The position numbers and the translations under genes are program-made. The notes beneath the pieces were generated by a model that ran no database searches, was not told where the DNA came from, and worked only from the letters and a program-made list of their open reading frames with translations. This document shows positions 46,321 to 56,550 of a stretch of DNA of 64,000 nt, piece by piece. Source of the stretch: Sclerodactyla briareus (taxonomy: Eukaryota; Echinodermata; Holothuroidea; Dendrochirotida; Sclerodactylidae). The DNA lies in assembly GCA_026419785.1 (NCBI GenBank), contig JAODTK010001010.1, positions 62,001-126,000 of the forward strand. The letters run 5' to 3'. Positions within the stretch are counted from its first letter, which is position 1. The number at the start of each line of letters is the position of its first letter.

Positions 46321-47700
46321 TACAAGAATCTATGTAATGTAGCTGCATAAGATTCTTGTATTAAGACAAGAGTACTATCATGGAGATTCCGAAAAACAGT
46401 CAATAGTATCAGTACGGATCGACTCATGAAGATTGCATATAGAGATCTCGTATGAAGACAGGATTTGTCAATTTCATGGAGTCTAGAACAGTCACATTGT
46501 ATTAGTACCAGATCGACGCCATGTAGTAAAGGGATCTCGTATAGGAGTTAAGGACAGGATTACTCATTATCATGGAGGCTCTGAACAGTCACATTGTGTA
46601 GTACAAGGTCAATGCCATATGGCTTGCATAGAGATCTTGTATCGAAACAGGATTTAACTCAAAATCATGGAGTCTCTGAACAGTCACATGGATTCAACAA
46701 GATCAAGGCATATAGCTTGCATATAGAGATCACGTATTAAGGAAAGGATTACTCAATATCATGGAGTCTCTGAACAGTCACATTAGTCGAGATCAATGTC
46801 ATGAGCTTGCATATAGAGATCTCGTAATAAGACAGGATTACTCCAATCATGGAGTCTCTGAACAGCTCACATGTTATTAGTACGGGATCAATGTCAAAGA
46901 GCTTGCATATAGGAGATCTCGTATTAAGACAGATTACTCAATTCCATGGAGTCTTGAACAGTCACATTGTATAGTACGAGATCAATGTCACATAGCTTGC
47001 ATATCGAGTCTCGTATTATTAAGACAGGATTACTCAATATCATGGAGTCTATGAACAGTCAATTGTTTAGTACGACGATCAATGTCATATAGGTTGCATA
47101 TAGAGATCTCGTAATAAGACAGGATTACTCATGCAATATATGGAAGTCTGGAACAGTACATTGTATTAGTACGAGATCAATGTCACATAGCTTGCATATA
47201 GAGATCTCGTATTAAGACAGGAGTACTCAATATCTGGAGTCTCTCGGAACAGTCATTCGTATTAGTACGAGTACAATGTCATATAAGCTTGATATAGAGA
47301 TTTGTATTAAGACAGGATAGGATTACTCAATATCATGAAGTCTCTGAACAGCCACATTGTATACGTACGAGATCGACGGCCATGAAGTATAGGGACTCGG
47401 ATTAAGACAGGATTACTCAATATCATGGATCTCTGAAAAGTCCCCATTGTAATTTAGTACGAGATCAATGTCTATCCGGCTTGCATATAGAGAGATCTCG
47501 TATTAAGACGATACTCATGCAAATCATGGAGTCTCTGAACAGTCACATTGTATTAGTACGAGATCAATGTCATATAGACTGCATATAGAGATCTCGTAAT
47601 AAGGAACGGATTACTTCAAAATCATGGAGCTCTGAACAGCCCCAATTGTATGTACGAGATATATGTCATGAGGTTTGGCATATAGGGACCTCGTATTAGG
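46320..47700 (-). repeat. Right-arm minisatellite (about 97 bp) of the foldback-like element
   Basis: About thirteen to fourteen tandem units containing CATGGAGTCTCTGAACAGTC, TTAGTACGAGATCAATGTCA, TATAGCTTGCATATAGAGAT and CTCGTATTAAGACAGGATTA. It is the inverted copy of the left-arm array and longer. Units differ mostly by small indels. Confidence 0.9.
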
Positions 47701-48249
47701 ACAAGATTACTAATGTGATGGCATCTCTGAACAGATACATTGTATTAGAACGATTATCAGAAACCTGTACCTGTGCATGTAGTGATCTGAACAGTCACAC
47801 TGTATCAAGCACAAAATGAATGCCATGTAGCTTGCCTATACATCTGGTATGAGACAATCTTATGTCATGAGTCCCAAGCCAGTAACATTGTATTAAAACG
47901 AAATCAATGTCATGTAACTCAGATATAGTAATCTTGTATTAAGACAAGATTAGGTAATCAGCAGGAAAATGCTTGTTAGTCGCAGAGAGCGAGAGGAGCT
48001 ACTGACCAAACACCAAGGTAGCAGGTGGATCATACAATATCTGCATATTTTCCATGTATTAAAACAACATTTAGTCCACATATTGCCACATATTGACCTT
48101 GTATTAGGACCTAAAGGCCGAATTTCTTCTCGTATTAACACGAGAGGATTTTTGGGACTGAAATTCAGTCACAGGTAAAAACATTCCGTTTGTAGTCTCT
48201 TTTAAACGAGAGGACTGAGTCATTATCAAGGTCTGCGGAGATGTGAACA

Positions 48250-49838
48250 TCTGTGTAATGCTCCTTGGAACATGTCAAAGGTAAACAGTCTTACCTGCCC
48301 TGACTGTATTTACCTCATCACCCTCCCAGTCGCCTAATCTATATGACCGAAACACAAGCAGGTTCCAAGACACATCTCTGTCAACAATCTCTGTAAGCGC
48401 GCCCACCGCAGTCTGTCTTTACGTTATTTCTTTAGCACTATTACCTGTGGAACATTTTGTCTTCCGTTTCAAGTTCTATGTATAATATAGATCACCTTCC
48501 TATCTCAACCTTAAATGGCCCAGCCACTGCATAAGTAATTTATTCCCATCAGTGGGGAGTAGAAGTAAAAAACGTCATCACCAACGGTCAGTTTTCGTGT
48601 TTTTGATTTCTGTTATAATTACCCCTTGGAGCGTTCTTGTGATTCTGGAGTTCTGTTGGGCCAGTTTGTAAGTCCCTCCAACCTTTCCCTGAGACGATAA
48701 TGTACTGATTATACACTCTTTGTTGGGGGGTCAGTGGATTATCTTGTCCACAACTCTTTCAATATTAACATTGGACAACGCACGGTCCTTCCAAATAGCA
48801 ATTCAAATGGTGAAAAGCCAGTACTTCCCTGAGGGGTTCCCCTATAAGCAAAAAAAGGGTGAGATATGTCGATCCCAATCTTTTGGCTTCTCTTCACACA
48901 TCTTCTCTAACATCAATTTGAGTGTGCCATTAAATCGTTCTACCAATCCGTTGCATTTTGGATTGTACGGGGGTCGTGGTGATCTGCCGAATTGATAGTA
49001 ACCTACTGATTCTTCGGTGACGTTTGCTGTAAACTGAGAAACCTTGATCGGTTAACACTTCTTTGGGAACCCAACTCGTGAATAATATTCACAAGTTCTT
49101 CGGCAACTTTTTGCCTCTATGGTTTTCATGGGGACCGCCTCTGGATACCTACTAGCAAAGTCCACCACTACGAGGATGTATCTACGTCCCCGTTCAGTAC
49201 ATAGTGCAATCGGTCCCACAATATCAATTGCCACCCTGTTCAAAAGGTTGGTCAATCAAGGGGGTCGACCCTAAAGGTTAACCTTTCTCCACCCGTCTTG
49301 CGAGAGGTTCGTTTGACACAAGTCGCATGACTGGCAATATCGCTTAATGTCAGCTTGAAATCCCTGGCCATAAAAATTTGAGGTACCCTTGTCAAAACAG
49401 TTCGTTTAGTCCCCTGGTGTCCACCTAAAATAGACTCGTGCGCTAAGTGCATTACCCTCTGGCGAAACTTCGTAGGCACGACAACTTGTCTGACAGTGTC
49501 CATGCTCTACATTAGGCTTGGAGTATTCCCGATACAAATAACATTTCGTTTACAAATGTTAATGAGCCACCCGAATTTAGGATTTTTGGATTCCCAGACT
49601 TTTGGTACTCCCAAATTTTCCTGAGTGAAGGGTCATTCTTTTGCTCTTCCTTCAGTTTTTCCACAGTGACTATTTCAGGCATGGTTCGCTCACTTTTAGT
49701 GGATGAAACGTCTTGTCCGTTTTCTTTTGGCCTCTTGTTTCCACTGCAGTAATCACTTTTCCCCAGTTCACATTTCCCATCATGTGAGTTTGGTTTCGCA
49801 CAAAGTGGTTGCCAATTTGCATCAGGCGTCAATCTCAC
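48250..49838 (-). pseudogene. Integrase of the retrotransposon, frame-broken
   Basis: Minus-strand segments in order: a pre-integrase linker (KLKEEQKNDPSLRKIWEYQK), a zinc-binding region with AHESILGGHQG (about 49430), the core with VAIDIVGP (49213-49233, first catalytic Asp), VLTDQG (about 49041-49059, second Asp) and NGLVERFNG (about 48928-48950, catalytic Glu), then a GPY/F-type C-terminal module with QWLGPFKV (about 48504-48526). The DDE triad is therefore recognisable. Stops and frameshifts break it. It lies 5' of reverse transcriptase, the Gmr1 arrangement. No chromodomain seen. Confidence 0.9.
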
Positions 49839-49869
49839 GCTGCTTACGTTCCCAAGAATTAATTAATAT

Positions 49870-50165
49870 ACAGGATTCTTCATGCAAAGAGCATTGACCA
49901 TGCCGACAAAGTACGGGGTATCTACAAAGACCACAGCCACAGGAACTTTTCGAATAGTCCCGTCAATCAGGACACACGTTTTTTCTTCCCGGTGAATGCC
50001 CCATTTGGTACCAAAGATCGTTTTACAACAACCCCACTGCACCCAGTATCCCTCAACACGGTTACCTTTGTTGTACCCACATAACCATCAGAAACAGGCA
50101 TACGGTGATTACGGTCAGTACATGCTGCGCTTGCAAATGGTAGACGATGATCCCTACTGAACTAG
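49870..50165 (-). pseudogene. Aspartic protease domain of the retrotransposon
   Basis: The minus strand reads TKVTVLRDTGCSGVVVKRSL around 50020-50065. DTG (42-50 of that line, about 50042-50050) is the catalytic motif of retropepsins, with DTGCS in place of DTGAS/DSGA. A downstream hydrophobic stretch (VPVAVVFVDTPYFVG) follows in another frame. Position between gag and integrase is as expected. Confidence 0.8.
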
Positions 50166-50207
50166 CTCGCCCTGTTTTGCAGCTTGGAAAGAAGTTACCA
50201 TCGATTT

Positions 50208-51453
50208 TCATGCATGAAATATTTCAGGTTTCCTCAGGGTTACTCCAAGCATTGGGTCAAAGTCATTGACACGTGAAAGTACAATATTTGTTGCTGCATC
50301 TTGCTCCTGCGCTAATATTTTGCTGTGCTCAGGATTTTGCCCTTCACAAGTTTCAAACGACTGCTGCCTGAAAAAGTCGACCATCATTGCCACAGCTGGC
50401 ACAAATGATCTTGAGGCTGTTGGACACTGCCTCCAAAAGTGACCCACTTTATGACAATAATAGCAAGTCGGCCTGACATTTCTACTGAGCGATTTTGGGT
50501 TGCCGTCTTGCTTCAAGACGTGCTCACTCTGGAATTACCCGTTGCTTGACCTTGGGACTGTCTTGACAAGGATTATTCACTCTCAAATGACCTTTGTCTG
50601 TTACTTGGATTGCGCTATGTTTGTATCCCAACCATTATGACGCATCAAAATATTGCTGCATAATTCGCGATACGTCACTCAAAGTTGTTGGCTTGCGCTC
50701 ACGCACAAATATCTCAAGTTCGTCTGGGACACTTTGCATGATCTGATCAATAACCATGAAATCAGACATTCCATCAAATGTTCTCTTGACCTTGGCCAAT
50801 TTCACCCACCTTGTAAGATACCTGGACAACCTTGCTATAAATTGAGAAGCATCTTCTCCCATAACTACTAGGCTTAGCTGCCGTGAATTTGGCCCTAAAA
50901 CCCCTTTCGTCAGGTTATACCTTTTCAATATACTGGCCTTCAATTTATCATAATCGGTGGCTTGTGGTAGGCAATGTGCTTGTAAACAGTAAGTGCTTTG
51001 CCTGTTAATAATGGAGATAAATTAATTGCCTCAGTGCCTTCTGTCCCAATTGTGCGCTTCTGCATAGCGTTCAAAGCGGTCAAGATACGCATCAATGTCG
51101 TCCTTATCTTCGTTTAGAAGAGGCAATTTCGGTGGTTTTGCTCTATTTGACAATTTTCTCTGTCTGCAATTTGCCCATGCCTAGCCAACTCCAAGTCTAT
51201 CTGCATTTTAACTTTCCTCTCCTCAATTTCAGCCTCCAACTTCATACGTTTTTCGAACATTTCTGCTTCCAGCCTATAATTTTCGATTACTGGTATGGCA
51301 CCAACGTTTTTCCTTTGCGCGGTCCTTTTGCTCATCTTCCCTAAGCAGTTTCTGCTGTTTATCTACAAATGCAGCCATATCATCTTGCACATATCCAAGC
51401 TCTTTACCTACTTTTATCAGCTTCTCTAACTCTAGCGCTTGATCGGCAGCCAT
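50208..51453 (-). pseudogene. Gag of the retrotransposon with SCAN-like capsid and CCHC knuckle
   Basis: A start at 51453 gives MAADQALELEKLIKVGKELG and then a charged, Lys/Glu-rich coiled-coil region (EMFEKRMKLEAEIEERKVKM). At 50635-50943 is a capsid-like helical segment ending IMQSVPDELEIFVRERKPTT, which has the 'P-x-EL...VRE-x-P' pattern of SCAN domains, whose origin in Gmr1-like gag is established. At about 50440-50470 a zinc knuckle reads CYYCHKVGHFWRQC (CX2CX4HX4C). Frames are broken by indels between these parts. Confidence 0.85.
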
Positions 51454-51976
51454 TGCTACCACAACGAGAAGTGCATGAAAATAACAAGCAAATATCAAGA
51501 CACAACTTCGGGTGTGAAAACCCAACTCACCCTCCGGACAAACACTGGCACACGGGCCAACTGAAACGCGGATGCACTTCGACCAGTGACCACATGGAGA
51601 GATCCAGTATTCCTCCTGAAATGAAGCAAATAACATGTATAGAATGTGCTCTATTCTGCTAAAGATCCCTACACACCAGTTAACAACAGTTCCCTTTTTT
51701 ACAAAATCCTATTCACACTAGCTTTTTTCTTCTAGCTGAATGGTACCAACAGTCCTAAAATATGTTTCTTATGAAAAATTACTTTCCCCCACAGCTATCT
51801 TTTTCTGGGACGAGCCCCCATTTATGTCACGGTATTTAAGAAGAAATCACCTGAAAAGGTTTCCTAACGATAGCTATATGATGCTAGGACAAATAACCCA
51901 AAATAGAACGTTAACAACTGGAATTTATTTAAAACACATATATTAAGGACTACTTCTCTTGTCAAAAAAAAATTTG

Positions 51977-53243
51977 TGGAACGGTTTAGTCGCTTCTTAA
52001 ACGATCGCAACTCTACTATCCTAATCTTTTAAACAATTCTAAATAACTATCCCTAAAGCAGATCCTTAAATCTCAATAATAAGGAGGGCCCAAACAAAAT
52101 GTAAAATTGTCAAAATAATCGCCAAATTAACATCTTTCGGTCACCGCACCGTGATGGCCTGCGGAACACCAGTACCGGCTACCCCAGAGGTCCGTACGTA
52201 GGCCGCCAAAAGCCCTCTGCTCCGTCCCAGCGATGAGTCATGCTCCACCGCGATGTTTAAGGACACAGACCCCATCAAGGAACCCACACCAATAAGGAAT
52301 GGCCAACGGGACTGAAAACCCAAACTGGAAAGCCTGCAAGGATAAACATCCGGACAGGTTTACAGTACAAAATAAATATCACATCTCTCATGATGGATAA
52401 TTCACAAACATGTAATCTTCACATATTTTAGGAAATTATCATTATTCACACCTACTTTAATTACCGGAAAAACAATTTAGCAATAAAACTGCCAAACTTG
52501 CAACACCTTAATGCGAATCAAAATGGCATCTATTTACTCAAGTAACTAATATATACACCATAAAATCTAGCGCTGAAGATTCAACAACTAATATGTGTTA
52601 ACGACACTCGTATTTTGCGTGTCACAACTGTTCACAAAACAGCCACCATGTTCTCACGAAACAGTCGCTCGACTTGAACATCATACTTCCCAAACCAAAA
52701 TGTGTTCGTAATTCTAAACAAAAGGGGGGGGGGGGGGGGTAATATATAAAGATTCGACACTCACCAAATTGGCTCCCGATAATCCAGGGGGAGACTCGAT
52801 CACTCCATATGGTCTCTGGCGACATACGGCCCACGGTATCTCAGGCCCAAGAAGCCTAACGTTCCCCTTCTTCCGAGTATATTTTAGACTATGCCAAAAC
52901 GACGCCACATGCTCGATATTAACACACCCTTAACTCAAGGCGGTAACGTTGACGTGCCTCTAAACTACCGTTGTTCTACGCACTCCTTTCGGATTTCGGT
53001 ATAGGTGTGACGCTGAGAAACCCACGCTAATTGCTTTTATACTAAACCCCCCAATTTCATTGAATCAGAAGCAAACAATACACGCCGGTATTTCATGCGC
53101 TACTAAGCCACCCCAGAAAGAACATCAACATGTTGCGTAATATGTAAACAAACTACACCCAGCATAAACCAGTGATGAACCCGCTGCGCTGTATGGAAGG
53201 CCAACGTGGACAGAAAACATTATTTTGAAATCACACTGTGACA
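51977..53243 (-). repeat. 5' LTR of the Gmr1-type element
   Basis: The right copy by coordinate, 1267 bp, starting TGGAACGG and ending ATCACACTGTGACA, followed by the GTCA target duplication at 53244. It contains a G homopolymer of about 16 bases near 52726-52738 and matches the 3' LTR with scattered, largely indel differences. Confidence 0.92.
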
Positions 53244-53462
53244 GTCATGCATTATTGCCCAATTGGGGTTCTCCCCAATGTCTCTAAGCCTTTAAGGTAC
53301 AGTACTCTTCTACTCCATTCTCCACGATGTAACCTCTGTGTGTATTCAAGCCTGCAGTTGTCTTTTAAGGTACACATTCATACATAAAGGTTTACAGTTC
53401 ATTCCAGTTGTTCCTTCAGAGCAGTTGCAATTAAGTATTCGTTCATTATTTTCTTTCTTCAG

Positions 53463-53525
53463 GCTTCCCTATCATGGAAGCAACAACAACTCCACAGTCA
53501 TCGACTGTACCTGTCTCTCCACCAG
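53463..53525 (+). CDS. Thr/Ser/Pro linker exon between LU block and Frizzled CRD, intact
   Basis: 63 nt, phase 1-1, between TTTCTTTCTTCAG and GGTAATG. It reads (G)FPIMEATTTPQSSTVPVSPP(G). It lies 220 bases downstream of the retrotransposon and resumes the same strand, phase and composition as the earlier linkers, which is the main evidence that the LU and Frizzled blocks belong to one gene. Confidence 0.8.
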
Positions 53526-53789
53526 GTAATGTGATCACTATATCATGAAGAGGAATTGATTCGCACACTTGACGTGTACCTAAGTGGTCAGCCTAATTAC
53601 TAGAATTAGTAAATTGCTTTCAGCTTCTGTGTAAAAGTTAAATCCGGGTTTCCTTTATTTTCAATAGGACGATAGCAATCTCGTACTGAAAATTCTCCTG
53701 TGAGAAAAGTGGAAATTCAGCAATGTGTTCCTAACTACTGCCGAGTCGTCTAGTGAACAAGTCAATAGTACTTTGCCCACTGGCTGTTT

Positions 53790-55380
53790 TCACGAACACT
53801 CTTCCAAGTACACACTCTAATGTTGTTCACGGAACAGTCTACTCCTGGGTGGATGTTGACATGAGCTTGTGTGTGTTGTGGGGGAGTTGATGTATTCCAC
53901 ATGAACACAAACACTCTTCAGGTACACACTCTAATTGGTCACGGGACAGGCAACTCCCGTGTGGATGTTGACATGAGCTGTGTGTTGTAGGAGAGTGAAG
54001 GTATTCCATAAGAACACAAACACTCTTTCAGGTACACACTTTAATGTTGTTTATGGAACAGTCTACTCCTGGGTGGATTGTTGACATGAGCTGTGTGGTG
54101 TTGTGGGGGAGTGGAGGTATTCCACATGAACACAAACACTCTTCCAGGTACGCACTCTAATGTTGTTCATGGAACAGGCAACTCCCGTGTGGATGTTGAC
54201 ATGAGCTGTGTGTTGTAGGAGAGTGAAGGTATTCCATAAGAACACAAACACTCTTTCAGGTACACACTCTAATGTTGTTCACAGAACAGTCTACTCCTGG
54301 GTGGATGTTGACATGAGCTGTGTGTGGTTGTGGGGGAGTGGAGGTATTCCACAAGAACACAAACACTCTTCCAAGTACACACTCTAATGTTGTTCACGGA
54401 ACAGTCTACTCCTGGGTGGATGTTGACATGAGCTGTGTGTGTTGTAGGAGAGTGAAGGTATTCCACATGAACACAAACACTCTTTCAGGTACACACTCCA
54501 ATGTTGTTTATGGAACAGTCTACTCCTGGGTGGATGTTGACATGAGCTGTGTGTGTTGTGGGGGAGTGGAGGTATTCCACATGAACACAAACACTCTTCC
54601 AGGTACACACTCTAATGTTGTTCATGGAACAGGCAACTCCCGTGTGGATGTTGGCATGAGCTGTGTGTGTTGTAGGAGAGTGAAGGTATTCCACATGAAC
54701 ACAAACACTCTTTCAGGTACACACTCTAATTGGTCAGGGAACAGGCAACTCCCGTGTGGATGTTGACATGAGCTGGTGTGTTGTGGGAGAGTGAAGGTAT
54801 TCCACATGAACACAAACACTCTTCCAGGTACACACTTTGATGTTGTTCATGGAACAGTCAACTCCCGTGTGGATGTTGACATGAGCTTGTGTGTTGTGGG
54901 AGTGTGAGGGTATTCAACACGAACACAAACACTCTACCGGGTACACACTCTAATGTTGTTTATGGAACAGTCAACTCTCGTGTGGATGTTGACATGAGCT
55001 GTGTGTGTTGTGGGGGAGTGGAGGTATTCCTCATGAACACAAACACTCTTTCAGGTACACACTCCAATGTTGTTTATGGAACAGTCAACTCTCGTGTGGA
55101 TGTTGACATGAGCTGTGTGTGTTGTAGGAGAGTGAAAGTATTCCACAAGAACTCAAACACTTTTCAGGTACACACTCCAATGTTGTTTATGGAACAGTCA
55201 ACTCCTGGGTGGATGTTGACATGAGCTGTGTGGTTGTGGGGGAGTGGAGGTATTCCACATGAACACAAACACTCTTCCAGGTACACACTCTAATGTTGTT
55301 CATGGAACAGTCTACTCCAGGGTGTATGTTGACATGAGCTGTGTGTGTTGTAGGAGAGTGAGGTATTCCTCATGAACGCC
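53790..55380. repeat. About 113-bp minisatellite, about fourteen copies
   Basis: Tandem units with GGTACACACTCTAATGTTGT, TCCTGGGTGGATGTTGACAT, GAGCTGTGTGTGTTGT and CACATGAACACAAACACTCT. Two alternating variants occur (GGGGGAGTGGAGG and AGGAGAGTGAAGG), suggesting a higher-order dimer structure. Long open frames on both strands here translate the repeat and are not genes. Confidence 0.93.
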
Positions 55381-56214
55381 AACACACATAAATGAGGGCA
55401 AGGTTCAACAGTACTGCACTAGCAGTTGTAGTAATAATGTTTGTAATAACTTTACAAATAGTATGTTGAACTGAGGGAGAATTTCAACTTGTTAACGGCC
55501 ATCCGGCAGTTTTGTATGAGTGAAAAATTCGGTTGCCTAGCCTGCCTTGGTGTGCATTCATTTTAGGCTACTCGAAATAATGTTGCGGTTTACTTAGTTA
55601 GCACTCCGAATACTGGGAACGCTCTTTGAGCGGAAATTCATGGAAGGAAGGCAATATACTACTGTCAATTTAGGTGTGCCTTTCTACTCTTCACAAATAT
55701 TGAATACATATGGATAGAATGAACATGTCAAAATGCAAGAAAGAGGACATATATAACTCCAGCACGAGTTATTTAGTGTAAAAATGATGTGCTCCATTAG
55801 TGATTAGTGACAGTGAATTTTGGCCCTGGAGTATTTTGTTTTCCGTACATAGCTGAATCTAAACATGAGCTTTCAGTGAAGTCAGAACGAAGACCCCTAT
55901 GTCAAGATTATATAGACTAACTCTTGCTATGTGTAGGGATTTTGTCAACAATAAATGAGCCCTAAAATTTTGTCGATCAGTGTGTTCATTCCACGTGTTA
56001 CACGTCAACCAGATCTGCATTTTCGCACTCGTCGTTAAAATCTGCAAATGAAGCAACCCGTGAACTTGATCTTTTCGTCCAATATCACAAATTCATTCAT
56101 TCTTTTCAGTCAGTCAGTCAGTCTGAATATAGTATCTAACACATATGTATCAATGCGTCCTCAAATTATGAATATATTATATATATATATTTCCAACCAA
56201 TTCACTATTTTCAG
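55381..56214. other. Intron before the Frizzled exon
   Basis: Unassigned AT-rich sequence. CAGTCAGTCAGTCAGTC lies near 56110 and an AT run at about 56170-56190, just upstream of the acceptor. Confidence 0.4.
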
Positions 56215-56550
56215 GCACATGCAGCAGTATACCGATGCCCTGTGCGGCCTTGCTGCCCTATTCGTTCGCCTCGCCCGACATCGTCTTCGGCCAGAATGCC
56301 CTCTTCTCGACGGAGAGGATCCGCGACATCGTGGTGACGTCTCAGACCTGTGCCCCCGCCTCCATCCCCTCTGCCTGCGCCATCCTGTACCCTCCTTGCC
56401 CCTCCCTCGGGGTCGAGAGTGGGCCATGCTTTGAGGATTGCCTCATTCTGCCAGCAGCCTGCGAGATCCTCGCGTTCCTGGTTTCCTTCGACTGCCAGGT
56501 CTACACCGATCACCTCTCCCCCACTAACTATAATGGGATCTGTGATCCAG
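56215..56550 (+). CDS. Frizzled cysteine-rich domain exon, intact
   Basis: One 336-nt phase 1-1 exon between CACTATTTTCAG and GGTGAGT, encoding a complete Frizzled CRD of 112 codons without interruption. Cysteines in order: TC near the start, MPC, QTC, SAC, PPC, GPC, EDC, AAC, FDC, GIC, ten in all, the number and approximate spacing of the Fz domain. PCAALLPYSFASPDIVFG corresponds to the C-x-x-LPY...PN segment, and PCFEDC to the PC-R-x-x-C segment. Fz CRDs bind Wnts or lipids in Frizzled, sFRP, MuSK and other proteins; the ligand here is unknown. The exon is distinctly GC-richer than its flanks. It is better preserved than the LU exons. Confidence 0.93.

Larger units (their letters stand above)
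42931..48172. mobile_element. Foldback-like element nested between integrase and reverse transcriptase
   Basis: The ends are inverted copies: TGGGACTGAATTTTCAGTCC plus CAAAAATC at 42931, and the complement of GATTTTTGGGACTGAAATTC plus AGTCACA ending at 48172. Inverted similarity continues inward (TAATACAAGGTCAATATGTGG at left, its complement at right) and then into long arms of the same roughly 97-bp minisatellite in opposite orientations. A core of about 2 kb (44340-46320) separates the arms. It interrupts the polyprotein of the retrotransposon. I see no clear target duplication and no recognisable transposase, so family assignment stays open. Confidence 0.75.
40265..53243 (-). mobile_element. 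Ty3/Gypsy LTR retrotransposon, Gmr1-type gene order
   Basis: Two direct LTRs of 1278 and 1267 bp bound the element, both starting TG and ending CA, and GTCA flanks it on both sides (40261-40264 and 53244-53247), a 4-bp target duplication. Read on the minus strand: 5' LTR, gag, protease, integrase, [nested insertion], reverse transcriptase, RNase H, polypurine tract, 3' LTR. Integrase upstream of reverse transcriptase is the reverse of standard Ty3/Gypsy order and is the hallmark of the Gmr1 lineage. Excluding the nested 5.2-kb element it would be about 7.7 kb. All frames are interrupted by indels, so this copy looks inactive as assembled. Confidence 0.9.

Noticed and set aside
43400-47700. 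CRISPR-like array (regular repeats of about 97 bp)
   Set aside because: Units are contiguous without distinct spacers, occur in opposite orientations in two arms, and lie in a eukaryotic transposable element.
51955-51976. tRNA primer-binding site next to the 5' LTR
   Set aside because: The sequence just inside the 5' LTR is A/T homopolymeric and does not start with TGG; no convincing match to a tRNA 3' end, possibly owing to local errors.
54320-55224. Open frames of 111-148 codons with repeating CCGGVEVF motifs
   Set aside because: All are products of the 113-bp tandem repeat; both strands are open equally.
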